Below, one piece after another: positions 17,180 through 26,460 of a stretch of 64,000 nt of DNA. Position numbers and translations under genes: made by a program. The notes under the pieces were generated by a model. It was not told the origin of the DNA, ran no database searches, and saw only the letters and a program-made list of their open reading frames with translations. Numbering within the stretch: position 1 is the first letter of the stretch; the number at the start of each line of letters is the position of its first letter. Source of the stretch: Sphingomonas sp. 8AM (GTDB lineage: Bacteria; Pseudomonadota; Alphaproteobacteria; Sphingomonadales; Sphingomonadaceae); NCBI RefSeq assembly GCF_902506455.1, contig NZ_LR733844.1, positions 1,436,224-1,500,223 on the forward strand. Reading direction: 5' to 3'.

Positions 17180-18298
17180 GTGTCTACTTCCCGTCGTCTT
17201 TTGCTTTCACCGCCCCATATGAGCGGTCGGGAGGAGGTGCTCGTATCCGAGGCGTTCGCCTCGAACTGGATTGCGCCCATCGGGCCATTCGTTTCCCGCT
17301 TCGAAGAGCAACTGGCCGCGCTGTGCGGCATTCCGCACGTCGCCGCCTTGTCGAGCGGCACCGCCGCCTTGCATCTTGCGCTGCGCCTGTGCGGGATCGG
17401 CCCAGGCGACGAGGTCTGGTCAGCGACCATGACGTTCATCGGCGGCGTTGCGCCCATCCTCTACGAGGGAGCTATACCGGTGTTCCTCGGCGTGAAACGC
17501 GACACGATGCTGCTGGATCTGGATGTCCTCGAGGAACAGCTTGCGCAGGCACAGCAACCACCCAAGGCAGTCATCACCACCGATCTGTACGGCCTGGTGC
17601 CGGACATCGATCGACTGGTCGCGCTCAAGCGTCGTTACGGCTTTGTCTGGATCAGCGATTCCGCCGAATCCGTGGGGAGCTATTGCGGCGGTCGACACGC
17701 CGGGCACGGGGCCGATTTTGTCATCCTGTCGTTTAACGGGAACAAGATCATCACCACGTCCGGCGGCGGTGCGCTGGTTTCTCACGACGGTGAGGCGATC
17801 GAACGGGCGCGCTTCCTCTCCACGCAAGCGCGAGAGCCCGGTGCGCATTACGAACATCGCACGTTCGGCTATAACTACCGGCTCAGCAACATCTCCGCGG
17901 CGATCGGCGTCGGACAACTCGAGGTTCTCGCTGAGCGGGTTGCGGCACGGCGGCGGATTCACGATCATTACCGCATGCTCCTGTCCGCGGTACCGGGTAT
18001 CAGCTTCACCCCCGAGGCGCCGGACGTCCTGGCCAACCGGTGGCTGACGACGATCGAGATCGCCCCCGACACGGGCTTTGACCGGGAGAAAGCGCGTCAC
18101 GCGCTCGAGGCAGCGCAGATCGAAAGTCGTCCGGTCTGGAAGCCAATGCATCGCCAGCCACTGTTCGCCACCGCACGTTACCACGGCGACGATGCCGCCG
18201 ACCTCGCCTTCACCTTCGGCCTGTGTCTGCCCTCGGGTTCGGCGATGACGCACGAGGACGTCGAACGCGTTGCAGCCGTGATCACCGCTCTGGCATGA
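17180..18298 (+). CDS. DegT/DnrJ/EryC1/StrS aminotransferase (PglE-like)
   Basis: A 372-residue PLP-dependent sugar aminotransferase. The opening [30 protein letters not shown] is the family signature; [11 protein letters not shown] and ISDSAESVG follow, and the PLP lysine is expected at about residue 189 ([10 protein letters not shown]). It would add an amino group to C4 of the 4-keto sugar made by the dehydratase at 31345-33270. The GTG at 17180 has GGAG five bases upstream and includes the conserved N-terminus; the open frame extends further upstream but lacks homology there. Its stop overlaps the next start (ATGA). Confidence 0.92.
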   Translation: MSTSRRLLLSPPHMSGREEVLVSEAFASNWIAPIGPFVSRFEEQLAALCGIPHVAALSSGTAALHLALRLCGIGPGDEVWSATMTFIGGVAPILYEGAIPVFLGVKRDTMLLDLDVLEEQLAQAQQPPKAVITTDLYGLVPDIDRLVALKRRYGFVWISDSAESVGSYCGGRHAGHGADFVILSFNGNKIITTSGGGALVSHDGEAIERARFLSTQAREPGAHYEHRTFGYNYRLSNISAAIGVGQLEVLAERVAARRRIHDHYRMLLSAVPGISFTPEAPDVLANRWLTTIEIAPDTGFDREKARHALEAAQIESRPVWKPMHRQPLFATARYHGDDAADLAFTFGLCLPSGSAMTHEDVERVAAVITALA

Positions 18299-18921
18299 AG
18301 CGCGTCTTCGACCTTGTCGTGGCCGTAACCGCGCTCTTTATCCTGCTGCCTTTCATCGCCGTACTGGCAACCATGGTCGCAGTATCGCTCGGGCGCCCCG
18401 TCTTCTTCGTCCAGCAGCGCCCCGGGCTGAGAAGCAAGCCGTTCCGGATGGTCAAGTTCCGAACGATGCGCGACGCGCACGATGCATCTGGCCGCCCGCT
18501 GCCGGACGGGGAGCGGATCACGCGGCTGGGCGCCTTCCTGCGGCGCACGAGCCTGGATGAACTACCGGAATTGTACAATGTTGTGCGCGGCGAGATGAGC
18601 CTCGTAGGCCCGCGCCCGTTGCTCATGGCCTATCTGGACCGGTATAATGCGACGGAGGCACGCCGCCACGAGGTTCGCCCCGGGGTTACCGGATGGGCAC
18701 AGATCAACGGACGCAACGCGCTATCGTGGGACAAAAAGTTTGCACTTGATGTCTGGTATGTCGATCATCGCTCATTCCTGCTCGATCTCCGTATACTATT
18801 GCTCACCGTGCTGAAGGTCGCGCGTCGCGACGGCATCAGCGCGGCCGGCGAGGCGACGATGCCCGAATTTATCGGCTCTGCCGCGCTCGTTAGCGACGAC
18901 CACGATCGGCCAGGAACGTGA
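18295..18921 (+). CDS. Initiating sugar-1-phosphate transferase (PglC-like, bacterial sugar transferase family)
   Basis: A 208-residue monotopic phosphoglycosyl transferase. An N-terminal hydrophobic helix ([27 protein letters not shown]) is followed by [11 protein letters not shown], the KFRTMRD motif, the catalytic [27 protein letters not shown] stretch and [18 protein letters not shown]. It lacks the extra membrane domain of WbaP-type enzymes and matches PglC/EpsL in length. It transfers a sugar phosphate from a UDP-sugar to undecaprenyl phosphate, starting the repeat unit. It overlaps both neighbours by four bases. Confidence 0.93.
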   Translation: MKRVFDLVVAVTALFILLPFIAVLATMVAVSLGRPVFFVQQRPGLRSKPFRMVKFRTMRDAHDASGRPLPDGERITRLGAFLRRTSLDELPELYNVVRGEMSLVGPRPLLMAYLDRYNATEARRHEVRPGVTGWAQINGRNALSWDKKFALDVWYVDHRSFLLDLRILLLTVLKVARRDGISAAGEATMPEFIGSAALVSDDHDRPGT

Positions 18922-20072
18922 GCGACGTGACCTTCGATCGACGACGCTTGCTGCTGATGTCGTTCGGTATGATCGCGACACCGGCGTGCTCCCAACCGCA
19001 ACCGGCGACCGTCCGGCCGGAGGATTTCGGCGCGACCGGTCGGGGTGACGACACGGCCGCGATTCAGCGCATGGCGAACGTGGCTGCAGCCGGCGGCCAG
19101 CGGATCGATGCCCAAGGACGCAGCTATCAGGTCGACAATGTCTATTGGCCGGGCGGCACCCGCCTCTCTCACATCCGCCTCGTTTTGTGTCCCGGCGACC
19201 GCGATGATCGCAGCCCGGTTGCGATCGGACAGCGCGGTAAGACCACACGCGACCTGATCTTCGAAAATGTGATCGTCGACGGAAACCGTGCAGCACAGGA
19301 GCATGTCGGCCGGAGCGGCTACGCCGATGGCGCGCGCTCGGGATTTCAAATCAGGGGGCGGGTCGAGCAGGTAGTGATCCGCAACTGTAAGGCGGTCAAT
19401 TGCGCTACCGACGGCGTGATGATCTTCAGCGATCTCCAGCACGGCGCGGACGACCGCCCGATTCTGCGCGACATCACGCTGCTGAACGTCATCGCCACCG
19501 ACAACCGGCGCCACGGCCTTTCCGCGGATGCTTTCGACAATCTCGCCGTGGTCGGCTGCACCCTAAGCCGGAACGGTGCCGATCTGGAACAGGGCATCGC
19601 CTCCGATCACGGTCTTGCGGCAGCGCGTTTCAATGGTACGCCCTATGGTCGCCCCTTCGACATCGAGGATTATCTCGTCGGTACCGGCTGGTCAGGGCTT
19701 CGGATCGAGGACACTGACTGTCGCGGCAATCGCACCGGAGCGCTCGTCTATTCGCAGGTTTCCCCGGACAGTCCGGGATTCGTCGCGCGCCGCGGGCTTT
19801 GGATTAGCCGTTGCCGCTTCGACGAACCGGGGGGAAGCCGGTGGGATCCGCCGCTCGGCATCGCTCAGCTGGTCGAATATCGTGGCCAGAAACCTACCTT
19901 CCGTGACGTCGCGCTGGTCAACAACATTTTTGAAAACGGTCCCTTGCGCATCTCGGGCGTCGACGGCCTGAGCCTTCGCGGCGGACGCATCGCCGTTACC
20001 AAGCCGAACGAGACCGAGCCAGTGATCGTCGCCAACTGCCGCAGGATCTCTATCGTGCCCGGTCACGCCTAG
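18918..20072 (+). CDS. Right-handed parallel beta-helix protein (pectate-lyase-like fold)
   Basis: A 384-residue protein with an arginine-rich hydrophobic leader (FDRRRLLLMSFGMIATPAC), probably exported. The N-terminal VRPEDFGATGRGDDTAAIQRMANVAA is the typical start of pectate-lyase/GH28-type beta-helices. Successive rungs follow (VIRNCKAVNCATDGVMIFSD, DITLLNVIATDNRRHGLSADAF, VVGCTLSRNGADLEQGI). The fold suggests a polysaccharide lyase, hydrolase or epimerase acting on the exopolysaccharide; catalytic residues could not be assigned. It starts with GTG overlapping the preceding stop (GTGA) and ends convergent with the glycosyltransferase operon, 25 bases away. Confidence 0.8.
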   Translation: MSDVTFDRRRLLLMSFGMIATPACSQPQPATVRPEDFGATGRGDDTAAIQRMANVAAAGGQRIDAQGRSYQVDNVYWPGGTRLSHIRLVLCPGDRDDRSPVAIGQRGKTTRDLIFENVIVDGNRAAQEHVGRSGYADGARSGFQIRGRVEQVVIRNCKAVNCATDGVMIFSDLQHGADDRPILRDITLLNVIATDNRRHGLSADAFDNLAVVGCTLSRNGADLEQGIASDHGLAAARFNGTPYGRPFDIEDYLVGTGWSGLRIEDTDCRGNRTGALVYSQVSPDSPGFVARRGLWISRCRFDEPGGSRWDPPLGIAQLVEYRGQKPTFRDVALVNNIFENGPLRISGVDGLSLRGGRIAVTKPNETEPVIVANCRRISIVPGHA

Positions 20073-20097
20073 CCGCACCGAGCTGTTCGGCAACGGC

Positions 20098-21237
20098 TCA
20101 GCCAGCGATCCCGATCATCTCAAGCAAGCGCGCATTGACCCGCGCAACGTCGAAGCGTTCTTCTGCCAAACGCCGGCTCTCACGACCCATCGCCGCCGCA
20201 CTGGCGGGGTCGCGGGCGAGTGCCGCCATTGCCGCCGCCAAGGCACGAGGATCGCGCACCGGTACGAGATGGCCGTTGCGGCCTTCTATCACCGTTGAGC
20301 GGCAACCAGGAACATCCGTGGTGATGATTGCCCGTCCAGTCGCCATCGCCTCCTGCGTACTACGTGGCAAACCCTCCCGGTAGGACGGCAAGACGAACGT
20401 TGTGCAGGCGCGTAACCATGGTCGGACGTCGCTCACTTCACCCGGCCATTCAATGATCCCCTCGTCGGCCCACGCCTGAACCTGCACGGCCGACAACGAA
20501 CCCGGCTTCGGATCCACCCCGCCCAGCAACACAAAACGGACATCGGGGTGGCTGGCGCGCAACAACCGCGCCGCTTCAACGAACTCGTATGCGCCCTTCT
20601 CACGGATGAGCCGGCCGATCATCAAAAAAATCGGCTTCCCCTGAACCGGCGGTGCATAGGGGAAGTCGGCCAGTGGGAGCCCGATCCCGCCAAGCACGCC
20701 CGATCGCTGCGCGGGCGCGATCCCCGCCGAGACCAGCTCGGCGCGATCGTCCTCGTTCAGGAAGATGACGCCATGCGCCTGCCGCAACGCACCACGGAGC
20801 ATGGCCTGCATGACCTTGCGGATGGCGAGACGCTTGAGCGATCGCTCTCCGGTGTCAGTAAAGGCATAGCCCAGCCCCTCAATCATCGCATAACGATGCG
20901 GCACGCGCGCGATCGCCGCGGCGATTGTCCCGTAAATCACTGGCTTCATAAAGTGCGCGAGCGCCAGATCGGGCGCGAACGCGCGCAATCGTCCGACCAG
21001 ATCCCAAAGACTGGCCAGATCGTTGCGAAGGCTCGTACCGGTCCGCTCCAACCGATAGTCGAGGGGCTCTGCACCTGCCGAGATCACGGCGGTGCGCAGC
21101 GCGGGCGTGAAATCCGGAGCGAAAGCGCCCACCGCGAAGCCGCGCCTGTTAAGCTCCGCGATCAAGGGACCGCGAAAGTTGACGAGCGCTCCGGCGCTCG
21201 AGGAGATGATAGCGATCTTCGTCACGGCCACGATCAC
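20098..21237 (-). CDS. Glycosyltransferase family 4 (PglA/EpsF-like)
   Basis: A 379-residue GT-B enzyme. The N-terminal domain has IAIISSSAGALVNFRGPLIAEL and HFMKPVIYGTIAAAIARV...IEGLGYAF, a pattern seen in PglA-like transferases. The C-terminal domain has FLMIGRLIREKGAYEFVEAARLL and the E-x7-E region PSYREGLPRSTQEAMATGRAIITTDVPGC. It probably adds the second sugar to the Und-PP-linked first sugar. The GTG at 21237 overlaps the EpsG stop (GTGA) with GGGA upstream and is preferred to two nearby in-frame GTGs. It is the last gene of the twelve-gene minus operon. Confidence 0.88.
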   Translation of the reverse strand: MIVAVTKIAIISSSAGALVNFRGPLIAELNRRGFAVGAFAPDFTPALRTAVISAGAEPLDYRLERTGTSLRNDLASLWDLVGRLRAFAPDLALAHFMKPVIYGTIAAAIARVPHRYAMIEGLGYAFTDTGERSLKRLAIRKVMQAMLRGALRQAHGVIFLNEDDRAELVSAGIAPAQRSGVLGGIGLPLADFPYAPPVQGKPIFLMIGRLIREKGAYEFVEAARLLRASHPDVRFVLLGGVDPKPGSLSAVQVQAWADEGIIEWPGEVSDVRPWLRACTTFVLPSYREGLPRSTQEAMATGRAIITTDVPGCRSTVIEGRNGHLVPVRDPRALAAAMAALARDPASAAAMGRESRRLAEERFDVARVNARLLEMIGIAG

Positions 21238-22502
21238 GGCAATCCCGTCAGCCAAAGCTTTGGCGTGTACCCGTAGATACCCAAAGCCACCTGCGCGATG
21301 CACCCCGCAGCGAGCAGGGCCAAGGTTACATAGCGGAGCTCCTTACCGACCCCGACAACCAGGGTGCCTAACAAATAACCCGGCAGAACGAGGAACGAAT
21401 AGAAGGCGATACGATCGCCGAACGCAAGGAAGCTCAGCAGATAGAACGGAATGCAAAGCGACGTGTAGACGAGGCCAAGCATGAACAATGCGTCCGCGCG
21501 TTCACGGAAGGCCGGCCGCCTGGCATTCAACAGCGCGACGGCGCCGTGAAACAGCATCGGCAATAGAAGCGCCGCTGCCCAGTCGATGCGGTTGCCCGTC
21601 GTCACGCCGGAGCTTTGAAAAGCTGCGAGTCCGGCGTCGGAAATCTGGCTGCTGTCGTAACGCGCCAGACGATCCGAAAGACCGGGCACGACCGACAACG
21701 GAGAGTAATTGAAGAAATTTAACAAAAATATGGTGATGTTTCCAACCCAGATCCAGGTCAGAAGACGGTGACCATAGCGGCGCAGCGCATACAAGACACC
21801 AAAGATTCCGAAAATGAACCCCGACGAGTGAACGCTGAAAGATGCGCTTACCAAAGTAACATAGAAAGTGATGCGCACCCACTGCTTCGTCGATCCTTCA
21901 CGCACAAGCGCGACCACAGCCATGAAACCAAGACCCGCGGAGACGAATTGCCGGGTGATATTCAAGGCGCCGGACCAAAAAGAGAAATACGCAAGAAGCA
22001 AAAGTGCGAACACACCAACGAGCTGAATAAAGCCAATCGCGCGCAACAACATCATCAGCGTAGCGAATACTCCGACCGCGAGGATAGCAAGGAAGACCTC
22101 AAACGGCATCATTGCGTGTGCTGCTGTCACCAACAGCAGGTATCCTGTCTCGATATTCTCTTGGACCCCTGCGAGACCGGTTCCGATGTAATAAATATAG
22201 TAATAATTAAGCCGGTCGGTCAGTGGCAGGCCCTCGATTGCCGAGTTGGGCAAGGGACTAAGCGTACAAACGAAGACAATAACTGCGGCATAGACAACGA
22301 TAAGCACGTTCACCGCGCGCGAAAACGCATCGTCGCCAAAAAGAACGATCGCGACTGCCCACGCTACCGCATAGGAGGTGATAAGCACGACCACGGGGTT
22401 GTCGAGGAAGGTCGCGATCGCCGTCGCCACCAGGAGTGCGGCCACCCCCAGCCCTACCGTTAGCTTCAACGCGAAGCTGTCGTCCGAGCTCGCATCAGCC
22501 AT
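21234..22502 (-). CDS. EpsG-family polysaccharide polymerase
   Basis: A 422-residue membrane protein with about ten hydrophobic segments. The ALNITRQFVSAGLGFMAV motif in the middle is characteristic of EpsG/Wzy-like polymerases (PF14897), as is SVHSSGFIFGI. It likely polymerises repeat units in the periplasm. The ATG at 22502 overlaps the flippase gene by eight bases and has an AAGGGG site. The gene is visibly less GC-rich than its neighbours (for example around 21,700-22,250), common for polymerase genes that move between strains. Confidence 0.82.
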   Translation of the reverse strand: MADASSDDSFALKLTVGLGVAALLVATAIATFLDNPVVVLITSYAVAWAVAIVLFGDDAFSRAVNVLIVVYAAVIVFVCTLSPLPNSAIEGLPLTDRLNYYYIYYIGTGLAGVQENIETGYLLLVTAAHAMMPFEVFLAILAVGVFATLMMLLRAIGFIQLVGVFALLLLAYFSFWSGALNITRQFVSAGLGFMAVVALVREGSTKQWVRITFYVTLVSASFSVHSSGFIFGIFGVLYALRRYGHRLLTWIWVGNITIFLLNFFNYSPLSVVPGLSDRLARYDSSQISDAGLAAFQSSGVTTGNRIDWAAALLLPMLFHGAVALLNARRPAFRERADALFMLGLVYTSLCIPFYLLSFLAFGDRIAFYSFLVLPGYLLGTLVVGVGKELRYVTLALLAAGCIAQVALGIYGYTPKLWLTGLP

Positions 22503-23772
22503 CAAACACCCCTTCCCTGGCTCCGGCGTCGATCGCTGCCGCTGCAGAGGACGACGTTGCCCAGGCCCGGTGCAGAAGATGGACGTAGGCAGCGATATTG
22601 AGGGCGCCACCGACCGCGAGCGCGTAGCCGAGCCCGATCAAGCCAAAACGATCAACCATCACACACCCGCCAATGATCGTTGTCAGTAGTACGGCGAAGG
22701 CCCACCGCACCATATGATCGTATCGCCCGGTCGCGCTCACGGCATAACCTAAAACGCTGGCGATGTAACCGACCACGCCGCCCGTGACGATCGCCGGCGC
22801 AGCCTGTGCAGCCGCCTCGAAGGAGGAACCGTACAGCGCCAAGATGACGGCGTGACCAAACAGATTGGCGGCGAGTGCCATGATGGCGGCAAGCAGAACC
22901 GCACCACCTGCAATCATCGTGACCAGCCGAACGAACGTCCGGTCACTGGCGCGGTGGTAGGCTGCCGCAATCGGCGCCGAGGCGGCCTGCCCAAGGGCAG
23001 CCACGCCCAGCGTGCCCATCGCCAGGAAATATTCGACCGCACTGGCCTGACCGGCAAGCTGTTCCCCGCCAAAATGCTGAAGGATCAAGCGTGGCGCGTA
23101 AGCGGTCGCCGCGATCAGAAACTGCGATACCGCCAGCGGTGCGGCGTGGCGCAACAACGCCCCGGAAAGGCGAAGCGTAGGCTTTCGACGCGATTCCGGT
23201 ATGATGCGGCCTTCGATCTCGCGCACGCCCAACTGGCATAGCAAACTCGCCACTGCAAAGCCGCAGGCGGCCGTCAGCAGATCATGTGTGACTATCGCGG
23301 CGCCCGCGGCAATGCTCAGCGTCACGATCCCACGCGCCGCCGTATAGAAGGATACCCGATGCAATCCACCTTCGGCCTGGCTTTGCGCGTAGTAGATGTC
23401 GCTGACACTTTCGAACACGCGGCCCAGCGCGAAACCCGCAATGATCAACAATCCCTTCCCGCGATAACCAATCGCGAGGGCGACTGCGACAATCGTCAGG
23501 AACGCCACGACGCTGAGCAACCAACGCGCGCGCAGATAATCGACGAAACTGAAACGCCCTTTCACGTCGGCGATCAGCACCTGCCGCATGCTCATCTGCG
23601 ACAATACGATGATCGGTGCGCTGACGGCGGTCGCAACGGCGAACAATCCCACTGCCGCGGGCCCCTGCGAGCGCGCGAACACGACGACGAGCGCCCATTG
23701 TGTAAGTGCGTACAGTCCAGTGCCGATCAGGTAGACCAGCGCATTCGTCTTGAGAGACCGTGCCAATTTCAA
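22495..23772 (-). CDS. Polysaccharide flippase (Wzx-like, MATE/PST superfamily)
   Basis: A 425-residue protein with about twelve hydrophobic helices and the start typical of oligosaccharide flippases (SLKTNALVYLIGTGLYALTQWALVVVFARSQGPAAVGLF). It moves the Und-PP-linked repeat unit across the inner membrane. The TTG start overlaps the preceding glycosyltransferase stop (TTGA). It is the only flippase seen in the window. Confidence 0.87.
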   Translation of the reverse strand: MKLARSLKTNALVYLIGTGLYALTQWALVVVFARSQGPAAVGLFAVATAVSAPIIVLSQMSMRQVLIADVKGRFSFVDYLRARWLLSVVAFLTIVAVALAIGYRGKGLLIIAGFALGRVFESVSDIYYAQSQAEGGLHRVSFYTAARGIVTLSIAAGAAIVTHDLLTAACGFAVASLLCQLGVREIEGRIIPESRRKPTLRLSGALLRHAAPLAVSQFLIAATAYAPRLILQHFGGEQLAGQASAVEYFLAMGTLGVAALGQAASAPIAAAYHRASDRTFVRLVTMIAGGAVLLAAIMALAANLFGHAVILALYGSSFEAAAQAAPAIVTGGVVGYIASVLGYAVSATGRYDHMVRWAFAVLLTTIIGGCVMVDRFGLIGLGYALAVGGALNIAAYVHLLHRAWATSSSAAAAIDAGAREGVFDG

Positions 23773-24644
23773 CGTCGGTGCTTCTCAATGAACCGACGAA
23801 CCATCGTTTTCAAATGACGAGATGCCAGCACGGCCGCCGCTGCCCGTGCGATGCCGACATAAGCCTGCGGCGAAGCGGGGTCAAAATGGCGCGCGAGCAC
23901 CCGCACCGTCTGCGCGGCCGGGCCACGCGACCCCGACAGGATCGATCCTGATCGTACAAGATAATCGACCAGCTCCTCGGGCACGATCGCGACCGATCCC
24001 TGTCGAAAGATGCGCTGAAGCAGCTCGAAGTCCTCTGCGCCCTTAAAGCGCTCATCGTAGCAGCCGATAGTACGAAATAGTGATGTGCGCATGAACCACG
24101 TAGAATGCACCACCGGGTTGCGACTGGCGAGCAGCCGCCGCAACCCCGCTGGGTCGACCTGGATCGCCCCGGACCAGATCGTCTCGCCCACTTCGTCGAC
24201 AGCATGGACGCCTGAAACTACCAGATCAGCTTGCTCGGCTTCCATCGCCTCCCACTGACGCCGCAAGCGGGCGGGGCGCGAAAGATCGTCGGCATCCTGA
24301 CGAACGAAAAATGCGTAACCCTGCTCGAGTGCGAAGCTCGCAGCGAAGTTCAATGCGGTGATGAGCCCGGCATTTTGCTCGAAACGGCAGATGACTAGGT
24401 TGTCAGCTGGGGAGCCAGGGTTGACCACCACGTCGCTGCCGTCGTCGATGATGAGGATGTCGTGGGCGATATCGCTTCGGCCAAGCGCCTCGAGACACGG
24501 TGCGATCCATGCCTCGGCGTTGTAGTACGGAATGACGACCAGGATCGCCGGTCGTGAGGCCCCGCGCCGACGGTCGTCGACCCGACAAGCGACCATCTGG
24601 CCCTGATGCCAAACGTAACGGGAGGGCCGGGCTGTCTGAAGCAT
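23769..24644 (-). CDS. Glycosyltransferase family 2
   Basis: A GT-A fold transferase of up to 291 residues. The N-terminal ILVVIPYYNAEAWIAPCLEAL, the IIDDGSD motif, FVRQDADDLSRPARLRRQ (DxD-like) and FKGAEDFELLQRIFRQG are standard for GT2. The first ATG (24644) has no clear ribosome-binding site. An ATG at 24596, four bases after AGGG, would give a 275-residue protein that still contains the whole domain. It probably adds the third sugar of the repeat unit. It lies 47 bases downstream of the Rieske oxygenase gene. Confidence 0.86.
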   Translation of the reverse strand: MLQTARPSRYVWHQGQMVACRVDDRRRGASRPAILVVIPYYNAEAWIAPCLEALGRSDIAHDILIIDDGSDVVVNPGSPADNLVICRFEQNAGLITALNFAASFALEQGYAFFVRQDADDLSRPARLRRQWEAMEAEQADLVVSGVHAVDEVGETIWSGAIQVDPAGLRRLLASRNPVVHSTWFMRTSLFRTIGCYDERFKGAEDFELLQRIFRQGSVAIVPEELVDYLVRSGSILSGSRGPAAQTVRVLARHFDPASPQAYVGIARAAAAVLASRHLKTMVRRFIEKHRR

Positions 24645-24691
24645 AAGAATTTTTTGTCGTAGGTCCGCCGCTACTGCACCAAGCGGTGCGC

Positions 24692-25801
24692 TTAGATCGC
24701 TTCGCTGCTCTTGTCACGCGAGCTGGCGTTCCCGTCCATCAACGCCACATAGGTCTTCATAAAGGCCTCAATCCGCGGCTCTCCTTTCACGATCGCGCCT
24801 GGCTTGGTAGACAAGCGCACTCCCCGTTGAATGCTTTCGAGAATGAAGCGGTCTTCCTCCACGATACGGAGGCCAGACGCCTCACTCTGTGCGTCGAGAA
24901 CATCCTGCCGCGCGCGATGCGCTTCCTTGAGTTCGACACGGGGACCGAGATATCGGGCGCGTAATGATGTCGTTTCGGGCCCAATCGGTAGCGCGTGACC
25001 GATGTAAAAGGATGCGCCCTCGGTTGACGCGATGAATAGATTGGGAAAAATATAGATGTGGTAGAAGCTGTTGTGCTTGTACGCACGGGCATCGAGATGC
25101 GCCATTGCTCGCGCACGAAGCTTTTCACGCGCGATCTCGACCCGCGGCACATGCCAGCTCGAATGTGGTCCATCGATCTCAGTTTGCTCGACCGGGGTGC
25201 GGCAGAACCCGAACGCGACGAAAGTGTCCCGGTGCAAGATCGGACAATGGACGTTGTCGATCACGTTTTCAACAAGAACTTTCCAATTAGCCTTATGCGG
25301 CACACTGCGAAAAAGCGTTACTGGGCCAAGATGTTGACTGATCTCCTCTAGCACCGCGTAATAGCCGCCAAGGAACTCCGGCAGCGTCAAGTCACTGGCG
25401 CTGCGTTTGATAAACACGAACTGCCCACATGTATCGATGCGGTATTCGGGCAGGCAGAGATCGAGTGCACCGCCGCTGCCGGACACCACGCGCGCCTCGA
25501 CCCCGATCGGACAGCCGCGACTGTTGAACGTCCAGCCATGATACTGGCACGTCAACGACCGGTTGCCACGCTCATCATGTTGAATGGCATTGAACCGGTG
25601 TGTGCAAACATTCTGGAATGCCCGCAATTCTCCCTTGAAATTCTGCACCACTACCGCGCAGCCGCGGTAATCGATGCAGACGAAGTCCTTATCGTTCGCG
25701 ACCTCGCTCAACAGGCAGACGAATTCATAGCCGGATTGGAAAAGGCAATTTATCTCCTGTTCGAGCACATCATCGCGATAGTAATGGCCGCGTGGGATCA
25801 T
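24692..25801 (-). CDS. Rieske non-heme iron oxygenase (aromatic-ring-hydroxylating alpha-subunit type)
   Basis: A 369-residue protein with both metal centres. The Rieske [2Fe-2S] ligands are C66-x-H68 (CTHRF) and C85-x2-H88 (CQYHGW). The mononuclear iron site is in ENVIDNVHCPILH with H185 and H190. The length fits a single-component alpha subunit; no reductase or ferredoxin gene lies nearby. The start at 25801 overlaps the acyltransferase stop (ATGA), so it is firmly part of the operon. In this setting it may hydroxylate or demethylate a sugar or acyl group. The substrate is unknown. Confidence 0.9.
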   Translation of the reverse strand: MIPRGHYYRDDVLEQEINCLFQSGYEFVCLLSEVANDKDFVCIDYRGCAVVVQNFKGELRAFQNVCTHRFNAIQHDERGNRSLTCQYHGWTFNSRGCPIGVEARVVSGSGGALDLCLPEYRIDTCGQFVFIKRSASDLTLPEFLGGYYAVLEEISQHLGPVTLFRSVPHKANWKVLVENVIDNVHCPILHRDTFVAFGFCRTPVEQTEIDGPHSSWHVPRVEIAREKLRARAMAHLDARAYKHNSFYHIYIFPNLFIASTEGASFYIGHALPIGPETTSLRARYLGPRVELKEAHRARQDVLDAQSEASGLRIVEEDRFILESIQRGVRLSTKPGAIVKGEPRIEAFMKTYVALMDGNASSRDKSSEAI

Positions 25802-26460
25802 GACGGATCCTTCCGAATGGTGCGCAGGATCTTGGCCGGTTGCGTGTAGGCGGTAGCGCCCGCCGGGACCGAGCGATACACGGTGCATCCCGCCCCAATC
25901 GTCGCACCATCCCCGACTTTGATCCGCGGCAGGAACGTTACGCCAGAACCGATCATGACGTCTTTGCCGATCTGCACGCCGCCGGTGATGTCGACCGCGG
26001 AACTGATGGTTGTGAATTCACCGACTTGCGCATCATGTCCCGCACCGCAAACCGCGTTGAACGTCACGAAACGATTGATCTTGGTGTCCGGTCCCGCCGC
26101 AGACCCTGGGCAGAAGATCACTCCCTCGCCAAGCGCGGCCGTGCGCAACACGCGCGCGCTCGGATGGATCAACCGGGGGAAGATCGCACCGCGCGTTGCA
26201 AGCAGGCCGTGCAGCGCCCGTTTGGCTCGAGGATGCCCGACCGCCAAAACATACCGGTCACCCGAACCAGGCTCGTGCGCTTCGACACCGCCGAGCCACG
26301 GCATGTCGGGATAATCGAAGCCCATCAGCGTGTCTCCGGCATCGTCCAGATACCCGCCAACCGGTGGCAGCCGCCCCGCGGCGTGGCATTCGGAAGCCCA
26401 GAAATAGAGTTCGCGACAGAAGCCGCCTCCTCCAACGAGGATCAGGCGCTCTTTGCTCAT
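25798..26460 (-). CDS. PglD/NeuD-like sugar acyltransferase (left-handed beta-helix)
   Basis: A 220-residue protein. The N-terminal PglD-type domain binds the nucleotide sugar (RLILVGGGGFCRELYFWASE, PVGGYLDD). The C-terminal hexapeptide-repeat helix (IHPSARVLRTAALGEGVIFCPGSAAGPD...) carries CGAGHDAQVGEF, where the His is the expected general base, and VGDGATIGAGCTVYRSVPAGATAYTQPAKI. Relatives N-acylate the 4-amino group of UDP-4-amino-6-deoxy sugars, usually with acetyl-CoA. Here an acyl carrier protein is encoded in the same operon, so acyl-ACP could be the donor; this is inference. It overlaps both neighbours by four bases. Confidence 0.9.
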   Translation of the reverse strand: MSKERLILVGGGGFCRELYFWASECHAAGRLPPVGGYLDDAGDTLMGFDYPDMPWLGGVEAHEPGSGDRYVLAVGHPRAKRALHGLLATRGAIFPRLIHPSARVLRTAALGEGVIFCPGSAAGPDTKINRFVTFNAVCGAGHDAQVGEFTTISSAVDITGGVQIGKDVMIGSGVTFLPRIKVGDGATIGAGCTVYRSVPAGATAYTQPAKILRTIRKDPS

